From contig NZ_JBFHIT010000003.1 in assembly GCF_041596335.1 (NCBI RefSeq), forward strand, positions 1-64,000: 64,000 nucleotides of DNA, read 5' to 3'. This DNA is from Mangrovibacterium sp041596335 (lineage in GTDB: Bacteria > Bacteroidota > Bacteroidia > Bacteroidales > Prolixibacteraceae). The notes under the pieces are model-generated. The model was not told the DNA's origin, did not search any database, and saw nothing but the letters and a program-made list of their open reading frames with translations. Positions 46,502 to 54,388 of this stretch are shown one piece after another. Made by a program: the position numbers and the translations under genes. Position 1 is the first letter of the stretch. Every line of letters begins with the position of its first letter.

Positions 46502-46689
46502 AAAAAGTATTGATCGTAATTTCATTCATTGGATTGGTTTTGACTTTCGTTCCGGCCATCCTGGTTTTCGAACAATTTATTGAAATGGAAACACATTTTC
46601 ATTTGATGGTTGCCGGTATGATCATCTGGTTTGCAACAGCGCCGTTCTGGATGAAAAGCAAGGCGCTGGACGAGGAAGAGGGTAAGTAA
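46498..46689 (+). CDS. 63-residue membrane protein coupled to the permease
   Basis: The ATG overlaps the stop codon of the permease gene (ATGA, 46498-46501), so translation is coupled. Two membrane helices are clear: VLIVISFIGLVLTFVPAILVF (about 4-24) and HLMVAGMIIWFATAPFWM (about 35-52), with a charged C-terminal tail (KALDEEEGK). Small proteins of this shape accompany other large transporters as accessory subunits. The longer frame from 46405 is out of frame with the permease and has no merit. No known family is recognised. Confidence 0.75.
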   Translation: MKKVLIVISFIGLVLTFVPAILVFEQFIEMETHFHLMVAGMIIWFATAPFWMKSKALDEEEGK

Positions 46690-46716
46690 GTTTTTCACAT
46701 TGATAAAAGAATAAAG

Positions 46717-49425
46717 GTGTTGGAAATCGTAAATCTTAGAACTGAATATAAGCAGAATCCGGTTGGAATTGGTACTGCTGAACCCCGTTTGAGCTGGGAA
46801 ATCCTGGATGACAGGAGGGGGAGTTTACAAACAGCTTGTCAGCTTCGTTGTGCAAAGTCGGTTGAAAATCTGCAGTCTGGTGCCAATTTAATCTGGGATA
46901 CCGGGAAACTGGAGACGAGTCAGTCGAACCAGTTTGTTTATTCCGGAGCTGATTTATTTTCGGGACAGCGGGTTTACTGGCAGGTGAAAATTTGGACGAA
47001 TCACGGCACGGAATCGGAGTGGACCGAACCGGCATTTTTCGAACTCGGTTTGTTGAATCGTTCCGACTGGAAAGCCCAATGGATTGAGCCCAAATTGGAT
47101 GAAGATGTGTCGGAATCGACGCCTTCTCCTTATTTGAGAAGAGCGTTTTCAGCATCGAAACCAATCCTGAAAGCAACAGCTTACGTGACCTGTCATGGTT
47201 TGTACGAGCTGAGCATGAACGGCTCGAAAGTAAGTGCAGATTTGTTTACGCCGGGCTGGACCAGCTACCAACAGCGCTTGCAATACCAGGCGTACGATGT
47301 AACCGACCTGCTGCAAGAAGGAGAAAATTCCATCGGCGTGATCCTGGGTGATGGTTGGTATCGCGGCTTCCTGGTGTGGCAGGGAAATAAGAATTTGTAC
47401 GGCGATAAAGTGGCTCTGCTTTTTCAACTTAAAGTAGAATACAAGGATGGTAGTTCGGAGCTGGTTTGCAGCGATGAAAACTGGAAATCCAGTACCGGTC
47501 CGATCCTGAAATCGGATATCTACAACGGGGAAACTTATGATGCCCGATTGGAACAGAGTAACTGGAATACGACCGGATTTGACGACCACAATTGGCAAGG
47601 CATAGAAACGAAAGATTATGGCTACGACAACCTGGTTGCTTCTGACGGTGTGCCGGTTCGCGTAAGCCAGCGGCTGAAACCGATTGAGAAGATCATTACA
47701 CAGAAAGGTGAGTTGGTGTTCGATTTTGGACAAAACCTGGTGGGCTGGGTGCACTTGAGATTAAAAGGAAACAAAGGTGATAAAATAATTCTAAATCATG
47801 CCGAGGTGCTTGATCAGGACGGTAACTTTTACACAGCCAACCTTCGGGCAGCCCAAGCGCAGGACGAGTATATCTTTAAGGGGGATGGCGTTGAAGAGTA
47901 CTCGCCACGCTTTACTTTTCATGGATTTCGTTATCTAAAAATAAGCGGTTATCCGGGCGAAGTGAGTTTGGATGACCTGGAAGCCTGTGTTGTCCATTCG
48001 GATATGGTACCGACCGGCGACTTTGAATGCTCAGACACGCTGGTTAATCGGCTGCAAAAGAATATCCAGTGGGGATTGCGTGGTAACTTCCTTGATGTGC
48101 CAACTGACTGCCCGCAGCGAGACGAGCGCCTGGGATGGACCGGCGATGCGCAGGTATTTGCCCCAACGGCTTGTTTTAATGTCGATGCAGCCTCATTCTA
48201 CACAAAATGGATGCAGGACTTCACGGTTGATCAGAAAGCCAACGGTAGTGTTCCATGGGTGGTGCCAAACGTTGTGGAAGACGGTGGCGGAACCGGTTGG
48301 TCGGATGGCTTTGGTGCAACAGCCTGGGCCGATGCTGCGGTGATTATTCCATGGACGGTTTACCGGGCCTATGGCGACACCCGGATTCTGGAGCGTCAGT
48401 ATGAGTCGATGAAAGGTTGGGAGGAATATATGATCCGCGAATCGGGCGACAATTACGTGTTCAGCGCCGGATTCCATTTTGGCGACTGGCTGGCCTTTGC
48501 CGAGTATTATTCCTACTACTACAACGCTCCCGATTATGGTTATGCGGGTGCCAACACCGATAAAGAACTAATTGCAACAGCTTACTTTTACTACACCACC
48601 GGCTTAATGCAAAAAACGGCTGAACTGGTAGGTAATAACGAAGATGCGGAACGCTACACAGCCATTCTACCTAAAATAAAAGAAGCGTTTAACCGCGAGT
48701 TTGTTACCGAAACCGGTCGACTGACTTCAGGTACACAGACGGCTTATGTTTTGGCCTTGTGCTTCGATTTATTGCCTGAGGTATTGATTCCGGTTGTGGC
48801 AAAGCGCCTGGCCGACGATGTCATTCACTTTGGTCACCTGACTACTGGTTTTGTGGGAACGCCGCTGCTTTGTCAGGCTTTGAGCGATCATGGTTATGCC
48901 GATGTCGCCTATCAGTTGCTCTTCAACAAACGTTACCCGTCGTGGTTGTACCCCGTTACCAAAGGGGCGACTACGATTTGGGAGCGCTGGGATTGCATCA
49001 AGCCCGACGGTTCGTTTCAGGATGTGGGCATGAATTCGTTCAACCACTATGCCTATGGCGCGGTGGGCAATTGGCTGTATCAAACGGTTGCTGGTTTGCA
49101 AGAAGATCCGACTGTGGCAGGTTATAAAAAGATCGTCATCAAACCAACGCCAACCGGAAAATTGCAGTTTGCCAAGACAAATTATCATTCAATCTATGGC
49201 GAAATCCGATCCGGATGGGAACGTAAAGCTGATGCCTTTATTCAAACCGTCGAAATCCCTGCGAATACTTCTGCAAAGATCTACTTAATGGCTGATGATA
49301 ATTCAATTGTGCATGAAAATGGTAAACCGATCACGGATCGAAAAGATATAGCGATTGCAGGTCGCGAAGGCGATTACCTGGTCGTCGAAGTTGGTTCCGG
49401 ATCGTATTCATTTCAAATTAAATAA
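46717..49425 (+). CDS. GH78 alpha-L-rhamnosidase without signal peptide
   Basis: A 902-residue GH78 enzyme starting with GTG at 46717 (MLEIVNLRTEYKQNPVGI). No signal peptide or lipobox is present in any in-frame upstream sequence, so it should stay in the cytoplasm, in contrast to the GH78 at 24946. Domains: fibronectin-like start (PRLSWEILDD), beta-sandwiches (YVTCHGLYELSMNGSKVSAD; TPGWTSYQQRLQYQ; VFDFGQNLVGW), catalytic barrel with DCPQRDERLGWTGDAQVF (about 465-482) and TTIWERWD (about 752-759). The preceding permease could deliver its substrate. It ends 9 bases before the GH127 gene. Confidence 0.95.
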   Translation: MLEIVNLRTEYKQNPVGIGTAEPRLSWEILDDRRGSLQTACQLRCAKSVENLQSGANLIWDTGKLETSQSNQFVYSGADLFSGQRVYWQVKIWTNHGTESEWTEPAFFELGLLNRSDWKAQWIEPKLDEDVSESTPSPYLRRAFSASKPILKATAYVTCHGLYELSMNGSKVSADLFTPGWTSYQQRLQYQAYDVTDLLQEGENSIGVILGDGWYRGFLVWQGNKNLYGDKVALLFQLKVEYKDGSSELVCSDENWKSSTGPILKSDIYNGETYDARLEQSNWNTTGFDDHNWQGIETKDYGYDNLVASDGVPVRVSQRLKPIEKIITQKGELVFDFGQNLVGWVHLRLKGNKGDKIILNHAEVLDQDGNFYTANLRAAQAQDEYIFKGDGVEEYSPRFTFHGFRYLKISGYPGEVSLDDLEACVVHSDMVPTGDFECSDTLVNRLQKNIQWGLRGNFLDVPTDCPQRDERLGWTGDAQVFAPTACFNVDAASFYTKWMQDFTVDQKANGSVPWVVPNVVEDGGGTGWSDGFGATAWADAAVIIPWTVYRAYGDTRILERQYESMKGWEEYMIRESGDNYVFSAGFHFGDWLAFAEYYSYYYNAPDYGYAGANTDKELIATAYFYYTTGLMQKTAELVGNNEDAERYTAILPKIKEAFNREFVTETGRLTSGTQTAYVLALCFDLLPEVLIPVVAKRLADDVIHFGHLTTGFVGTPLLCQALSDHGYADVAYQLLFNKRYPSWLYPVTKGATTIWERWDCIKPDGSFQDVGMNSFNHYAYGAVGNWLYQTVAGLQEDPTVAGYKKIVIKPTPTGKLQFAKTNYHSIYGEIRSGWERKADAFIQTVEIPANTSAKIYLMADDNSIVHENGKPITDRKDIAIAGREGDYLVVEVGSGSYSFQIK

Positions 49426-49434
49426 ACACACTAA

Positions 49435-51474
49435 ATGATGTTGAAAAAATATACGACTTCAATTTTGTTGCTTTTAGCCGCTGCGCCGTTTTCGCAGGGG
49501 CAGGATAAAGCTCTGGTGAATACGTCGAAGAGCCAATTCGCGAAGCTGCAAGCGGTGAACCTGACCGATGTGAAATGGACCACCGGCTTTTGGGCCGATC
49601 GGTACGAGGTGTGCGAAAAGAGTATGATGCCGCACATGCTGGACATGTATCTGAACGATTCGATCAGTCACGGTTACGCGAATTTCGAAATTGCTGCCGG
49701 GCTGAAAGAAGGTGAGCATATTGGTCCTCCGTTTCACGATGGCGACTTCTATAAAATGCTCGAAGCAGCCATTGTAATTGCAGCCGAAAACAACGACAAG
49801 GCACTGACAGAGAAGATCGATTCGATCATTGCGGTGATTGGAATGACGCAGCGTGCCGATGGCTACATCCACACGCCGGTGATGATCTCCGAACGACTTC
49901 ACCCTGAAACGAAGAAGACATTTAGCGAACGTATGGATTTCGAAACCTATAACATGGGACACCTTCAAACGGCGGCCTGTGTGCATTACCGCCTGACAGG
50001 CAAACGCACCCTGATGGATATCGCAATCCGAGCGACCGAATTTCTGTACAACTATTACAAAGACCACGCCCACGAGCTGGCGCAAAATGCTATTTGTCCG
50101 TCGCACTATATGGGAGTGACCGAGATGTACCGCACCTTGGGCGATCCGCGCTATTTGGAACTGGCCACAGGGCTGATTGATATTCGCGATCAGGTTGAAG
50201 ACGGGCACGATCATAACCAGGATCGGATTCCATTCCGCCGGCAAACCAAAGCGCAGGGGCATGCCGTTCGTGCCAATTACCTGTATGCCGGCGCTGCTGA
50301 TGTGTATGCCGAAACCGGCGACCAGAGCCTGATGGCTGCGCTCGATGCGATTTGGAACGATTTAGTGGGCAACAAACTTTACATCACCGGCGGTTGCGGT
50401 GCGCTGTACGATGGTGTTTCGCCCAACGGAACAACCTACGACCAGCCTTCCATTCAGCAAGTACACCAGGCTTATGGTGCCGATTACGAGCTCCCCAATC
50501 TGACGGCTCACAACGAGTCGTGCGCCAATATTGGAAACCTTTTGTGGAACTACCGCATGTTGCAGGTTACTGCCGATGCGAAATACGCCGATGTGATGGA
50601 ACGGGTCATGTACAACAGCCTGCTGGCGGCGGTGAGCCTCGATGGCATTCGTCATTTTTATACCAACCCGCTGGCCGTTGCCGATGAGCTTTCGCACGAT
50701 TTGCGCTGGTCGAAGGACCGCGAACCCTATATCAGCTACTGCAACTGTTGTCCGCCAAACACAGCCCGTACGGTTGCCGAAATCAACAATTACATGTACA
50801 GTTTGTCAGACGACGGTTTGTATGTGAATTTCTACGGGGCAAATGAGTTGAACACAACCCTGGAGAACGGCGATGTCCTTCAGCTAGACCAGCAAACCGA
50901 TTACCCGTGGGACGGAAAAGTTGAATTAAAGGTATTGAATACCTTGAAGAACGAGATGACCCTGCACTTGCGCATTCCGGCCTGGTGCAAGGATGCCGGA
51001 CTGACGGTAAACGGGCAGCCTGTGGCAGCGAAACCGGAGGCCGGGACTTATTTCGCGGTTTCGCGCAAGTGGAAAAAAGGCGACCAAATCAGACTGAATT
51101 TGCCTATGCCGGTGCAACTGATGGAGTCGAACCCGATGGTGGAAGAAACCCGTGGTTTGGTGGCTGTGCAGCGTGGGCCGGTGGTGTATTGTGTGGAAAC
51201 AGCCGATTTGCCCGCGGGGACGAATGTTTTTAATGTGGCCGTTGACGCGGCCAAAGAACTGAAGCCGGAACCCATCGAAATTGATGGTGCGAAAATGATT
51301 GCATTGAAAGGTGAAGGCGTTTTGCTGACCGGCAGCAGCTGGAAAAATAAGTTATACCAGCCGGTGAACCTGGACGAAAAAGCTACCCGAATCGCACTCA
51401 GTTTTGTGCCTTACTACGCTTGGGATAACCGGGGAAAAGGGGAAATGAGCGTCTGGATTCTATTGAAGAGATAG
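49435..51474 (+). CDS. GH127 beta-L-arabinofuranosidase, exported
   Basis: A 679-residue enzyme with signal peptide (ILLLLAAAPFSQGQ). GH127 (DUF1680, HypBA1-like) enzymes release beta-L-arabinofuranose, using a zinc-bound cysteine nucleophile. The key residues are visible: glutamate in AHNESCANIGNLLWN (about 358-372) and the cysteine cluster in YISYCNCCPPNTAR (about 431-444). The (alpha/alpha)6 part starts with VNLTDVKWTTGFWADRYEVC. The C-terminal beta-sandwich has LRIPAWCKDAGLTVNG and GLVAVQRGPVVYC. RG-II side chain B and RG-I arabinan carry suitable residues, and the released arabinose can enter the ara pathway at 5.5-11.4 kb. It is the last gene of the long plus-strand cluster. Confidence 0.94.
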   Translation: MMLKKYTTSILLLLAAAPFSQGQDKALVNTSKSQFAKLQAVNLTDVKWTTGFWADRYEVCEKSMMPHMLDMYLNDSISHGYANFEIAAGLKEGEHIGPPFHDGDFYKMLEAAIVIAAENNDKALTEKIDSIIAVIGMTQRADGYIHTPVMISERLHPETKKTFSERMDFETYNMGHLQTAACVHYRLTGKRTLMDIAIRATEFLYNYYKDHAHELAQNAICPSHYMGVTEMYRTLGDPRYLELATGLIDIRDQVEDGHDHNQDRIPFRRQTKAQGHAVRANYLYAGAADVYAETGDQSLMAALDAIWNDLVGNKLYITGGCGALYDGVSPNGTTYDQPSIQQVHQAYGADYELPNLTAHNESCANIGNLLWNYRMLQVTADAKYADVMERVMYNSLLAAVSLDGIRHFYTNPLAVADELSHDLRWSKDREPYISYCNCCPPNTARTVAEINNYMYSLSDDGLYVNFYGANELNTTLENGDVLQLDQQTDYPWDGKVELKVLNTLKNEMTLHLRIPAWCKDAGLTVNGQPVAAKPEAGTYFAVSRKWKKGDQIRLNLPMPVQLMESNPMVEETRGLVAVQRGPVVYCVETADLPAGTNVFNVAVDAAKELKPEPIEIDGAKMIALKGEGVLLTGSSWKNKLYQPVNLDEKATRIALSFVPYYAWDNRGKGEMSVWILLKR

Positions 51475-51512
51475 TTTAGTTTTTGTTTACACGATAGGTC
51501 TTTGATTATTAA

Positions 51513-51548
51513 AAAGCTTTGATTGAAATTCGTTTCAGTCAAAGCTTT
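51513..51548 (+). terminator. Strong terminator after GH127
   Basis: AAAGCTTTGATTGAAA (51513-51528) pairs over 16 positions (one wobble) with TTTCAGTCAAAGCTTT (51533-51548) across a TTCG tetraloop, followed by ATTTTT. It closes the plus-strand glycosidase cluster 38 bases after the GH127 stop. Confidence 0.85.
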
Positions 51549-51644
51549 ATTTTTCGTATACACTTTGGTTTCGGCAACTTCCCTCGGACTTTATTCTTCA
51601 GGCTGCCTTGCTACCGCTTGAACCCTTTTGCGTGGTTCTTATCC

Positions 51645-51764
51645 TTAATTCGTCACACGTTGCAATCCGGCATCACGAAATTCAGGGCCAATGCTTTCAT
51701 GTAATTTACGGTTGTCCGGATAAAAATTGAGGGCTTCACCTGGAGTGAAACCCTCAATCGGTTT
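51645..51764 (-). pseudogene. Possible minus-strand coding relic
   Basis: A 39-codon open stretch on the minus strand reads protein-like (GFTPGEALNFYPDNRK, LHESIGPEFRDAGLQRVTN, then stop). A second protein-like stretch (SLKNKVRGKLPKPKCIRKIK) follows in another frame toward 51553. There is no start codon and I do not recognise the family. It overlaps the terminator at 51727-51757, so chance is a real possibility. The rest of the 51,475-51,787 gap holds only the terminators. Confidence 0.2.
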
Positions 51765-51766
51765 TT
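51727..51766 (-). terminator. Terminator of GH105 (possibly bidirectional)
   Basis: TTGAGGGCTTCAC (51727-51739) and GTGAAACCCTCAA (51745-51757) form a 13-base stem with one mismatch and a 5-base loop. T-runs flank both sides: ATTTTTA on the minus strand and GTTTTT on the plus strand. It lies 22 bases past the GH105 stop. Confidence 0.75.
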
Positions 51767-51787
51767 AATCTATTTAGAGTCAATCAT

Positions 51788-52978
51788 CTATTTATCGACT
51801 TCAATAGCGGCCAGTATAAACGGCGCCACACCTTTGGTGTCGTTGGTGTTGATTTTTTCGGTGGTGTAGTATTCGTAGCTGCCGTCACGATAGGTTGGTT
51901 TTCCTCCTAAACCACAGCTACCGCAGATATTCACCATATCCGGCAATCCGTCGTCGCCGGTGACGATGAAAGTGTCCACCATGTCGTCAAAGGCTTCTGC
52001 AGCAATCTCCTTATATTTTGTATCGAGGTAGCCGTTTTTTGCACCTTTGGCAAAAGCATAGATGTACATCGCCGTTCCCGAACCTTCAAGGTAGTTGCCT
52101 TCACGATTTCCCTGATCGAGTACCTGGTACCAGCAGCCAGATTGCGGATCGCGCACTTTCATCAACGCGTCGCAGGTTTCCTGCAAAATAGTGATGATTT
52201 CAGTCCGGTCTTTGTGATCTTCAGGCAGGTCGTCCAGAACATCCACAATGGCCATGACATACCAGCCCATCGCGCGGCTCCAAAAGTGGGGCGACTGGCC
52301 GGTTTCAGGGTTTGCCCACCGCTGCTCTTTGCTTTCGTCCCAGGCGTGGTAAAGCAAGCCTGTTGCAGGATCGAGCGTTTTTTCGTGCACCAGAATGATT
52401 TCGTGGGTTGCCACATCGAACCAGCGCGGATCGTCGAAATATTTCGCGTATTTCGACAGGAAGGGCATGCCCATGTAAACACCGTCGAGCCAAATTTGTG
52501 AGGGGTAGATTTTTTTGTGCCAGTAGCCACCTGATTCAGTTTTTGGGTGATTTTCCATTTGCCGCACAAACTGGCCAAGCGCCTTTTTATACTTTTCTTC
52601 ACCGGTGCGCTCCCACAAAATCAAGATGTTTTTGGCCGGGTTGATGTAATCAATATTGAATTTAGTAGAATCGTAACGGGCAACGTTACCGTTTTCGTCA
52701 ATCATGGCATCCATGTCGGTTTTCATGTAGTCCGAATATTTTGGGTCGATGCTTCCCAATTTATCGATGGCCATACCTAATAGCGCCACATCGTACGACC
52801 AGCCTCGGCGGATTCTACCGTTGTAATAACCAAGACTGTCGGAGCGGGTCATGACTGCATCCGCCATTTTAATGCTCCATTTTTCAGAATTGTTCGGTGT
52901 TTCGGGAATGGTCTTCTTGTTGCCTGGCTGGCATCCAAAACCAAGCGCTAGCATTAGAAACAGTGCAAAGTACTTCAT
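51788..52978 (-). CDS. GH105 unsaturated rhamnogalacturonyl hydrolase lipoprotein
   Basis: GH105 enzymes (YteR/YesR type) remove the unsaturated galacturonyl residue left at the non-reducing end by pectin and rhamnogalacturonan lyases. The 396-residue protein has a lipobox (LMLALGFGC, cysteine at about 16). Motifs of the (alpha/alpha)6 barrel: RGWSYDVALLGMA, SQIWLDGVYMGMPFLSKYA (about 160-178, containing the catalytic aspartate), LLYHAWDESKEQRWANPETGQSP (about 214-236) and FWSRAMGWYVMAIVDVLDDLP. It is the only confident minus-strand gene and is divergent from lacI, with an operator-like site between them. Its presence implies that a rhamnogalacturonan lyase exists elsewhere in the genome. Confidence 0.95.
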   Translation of the reverse strand: MKYFALFLMLALGFGCQPGNKKTIPETPNNSEKWSIKMADAVMTRSDSLGYYNGRIRRGWSYDVALLGMAIDKLGSIDPKYSDYMKTDMDAMIDENGNVARYDSTKFNIDYINPAKNILILWERTGEEKYKKALGQFVRQMENHPKTESGGYWHKKIYPSQIWLDGVYMGMPFLSKYAKYFDDPRWFDVATHEIILVHEKTLDPATGLLYHAWDESKEQRWANPETGQSPHFWSRAMGWYVMAIVDVLDDLPEDHKDRTEIITILQETCDALMKVRDPQSGCWYQVLDQGNREGNYLEGSGTAMYIYAFAKGAKNGYLDTKYKEIAAEAFDDMVDTFIVTGDDGLPDMVNICGSCGLGGKPTYRDGSYEYYTTEKINTNDTKGVAPFILAAIEVDK

Positions 52979-53120
52979 GTTTGATTTTATTTTTAGTGGT
53001 AATGAGTTTTAATGGAATTAATAAGATTCTTTATAACGAATATTTCGCAAATAATTTTGTTGTTAACGTAAACGGCAGTAAAGAAAGCCGGAAAACTCGT
53101 GAAAAATACAATTATCTTCA

Positions 53121-53134
53121 TGAAATCGTTTACA
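53121..53134. promoter_or_regulatory. LacI-type operator between GH105 and lacI
   Basis: TGAAATCGTTTACA matches the consensus TGTAAACGTTTACA in 12 of 14 positions, with a perfect right half. It lies between the divergent GH105 and lacI genes and could serve both. A weaker related sequence, TGTTAACGTAAACG, is at 53061-53074. Confidence 0.5.
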
Positions 53135-53200
53135 TTTGCGAGGATTTTTTCTAAATTAGAAAAATCAAAGTGTATGTAAACCTCTAATTGTATCCATTTT

Positions 53201-54196
53201 ATGGCAAGTATGAATGAAGTCGCCAAAAGGGCGGGTGTTTCTATAGCGACTGTTTCCCGGGTATTGAACAATAGCGAAAGTGTAAACGAAGAAACCCGGA
53301 TGAAGATAATCAAAGCAATTAAAGAGCTTAAATATCAGCCAAGTCGGGTTGCCAAACGTCTCCGTTCTAAAAGCGGTGCCGGAAACCTGTTAGGTGTGCT
53401 GATTCCCGATATTCAAAACCCTTTTTACGTCGATGTGCTCCAAGGTATCGAAGATGTTGCTTACCAGAATAATTATGTGATTATCATGTGTAACTTCAGT
53501 CAGGATGAAAAGAAAGAAGCACACTATTTGGAAATTCTGGAATCGGAAGCAATCGACGGATTGATAGCTGCCCCTGCTCACGAAGATGATCCGCGTATTA
53601 AAAAGATTATGCGAAATGGACTGCCAGTGGTTTGCGTTGATCGGGGATTAAAAGGCATGGATGTAGACATTGTTTGGGTGAATAATGAAGAAGGCGCTTA
53701 CCAGGCTGTTAGTTATATGATCGGAGAAGGCTACAAGAGAATTGCGCATATTGGTGGTTTAACAACCATTCCATCAAGCCGTTTGCGATTGTCCGGTTAC
53801 CTAAAGGCTTTGAAAGATCATGGTTTGCAGGTTGATGAGAACCTGATTGTACAGGGTGACTCGAGCTACGCCGGTGGTGTCAAATTCACGGAACAATTAT
53901 TGAAACTCAGTTCTCCTCCAGATGCTTTATTTACAGGTAACAACCTGATTACCCTGGGAGCTTTAGAGGTAATTAATCGTGAGAAACTGCAGATTCCGAG
54001 AGATATAGCGATTCTTGGATTTGATGATATGAATTGGGCGAATGCCTTAAATCCACCATTAACTGCTGTTCGACAACCCGCATATGAAATCGGTAAAAGG
54101 GCAGGGGAGTTACTTATTCAACGAATAAAGGATCCGAAAAGACCTTGTATTCAAATGACGCTGAATTCAGAACTGAAGATTCGCAATTCGTGCTGA
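53201..54196 (+). CDS. LacI-family transcriptional regulator
   Basis: A 331-residue repressor. The N-terminal helix-turn-helix (MNEVAKRAGVSIATVSRVLNNS, about 4-25) and hinge helix (PSRVAKRLRSKS, about 47-58) are standard and predict an operator with a central CG pair, as in the TGTAAACGTTTACA sites found here. The effector domain (about 64-325) is the periplasmic-binding-protein-like fold: LLGVLIPDIQNPFYVDVLQGIED, DGLIAAPAHED, HIGGL and AILGFDDMNWANALNPPLTAVRQP. The effector sugar is unknown but should derive from RG-I/RG-II. Its targets probably include the promoters at 17.4, 24.7, 53.1 and 54.3 kb. It is followed by its own terminator. Confidence 0.95.
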   Translation: MASMNEVAKRAGVSIATVSRVLNNSESVNEETRMKIIKAIKELKYQPSRVAKRLRSKSGAGNLLGVLIPDIQNPFYVDVLQGIEDVAYQNNYVIIMCNFSQDEKKEAHYLEILESEAIDGLIAAPAHEDDPRIKKIMRNGLPVVCVDRGLKGMDVDIVWVNNEEGAYQAVSYMIGEGYKRIAHIGGLTTIPSSRLRLSGYLKALKDHGLQVDENLIVQGDSSYAGGVKFTEQLLKLSSPPDALFTGNNLITLGALEVINREKLQIPRDIAILGFDDMNWANALNPPLTAVRQPAYEIGKRAGELLIQRIKDPKRPCIQMTLNSELKIRNSC

Positions 54197-54246
54197 TTCG
54201 ACTGAGTAGCGTTTCGTTTTCGTTACTGAATATATCGTTTACATAG

Positions 54247-54279
54247 AATAATGTCTTTATTGTTAGACATTATTTTTTT
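54247..54279 (+). terminator. Terminator after lacI
   Basis: AATAATGTCT (54247-54256) and AGACATTATT (54265-54274) form a perfect 10-base stem with an 8-base loop, followed by a T-run to 54279. It separates lacI from the next transcription unit. Confidence 0.8.
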
Positions 54280-54286
54280 GCTTTTA

Positions 54287-54318
54287 TTTGGAAAATGTAA
54301 ACGTTTACATTATCTTCG
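54287..54318 (+). promoter_or_regulatory. Promoter of the sugar-acid unit with a perfect LacI-type operator
   Basis: TTTG (54287-54290), a 20-base spacer and TATCTTCG (54311-54318, one mismatch to TAnnTTTG) give a Bacteroidetes-type promoter. The spacer contains AATGTAAACGTTTACATT (54294-54311), a perfect 18-base palindrome. The layout equals that at 17419-17449. The Fe-ADH gene starts 70 bases downstream. Confidence 0.75.
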
Positions 54319-54388
54319 GCCTGTGTTGATATTTATTGGCAGAACCAGTTTTTATGCTGCCATTTTTTACTATTAAGAACTGAGCTAA

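Noticed and set aside
47149..47754. 201-codon minus-strand frame inside the cytoplasmic GH78
   Set aside because: Antisense to conserved GH78 beta-sandwich sequence with no recognisable domain or leader.
49474..50262. 262-codon open frame on the minus strand inside the GH127 gene
   Set aside because: It is fully antisense to a gene with intact catalytic motifs, is rich in His, Arg and Val as expected from a codon-mirror frame, and has no domain.
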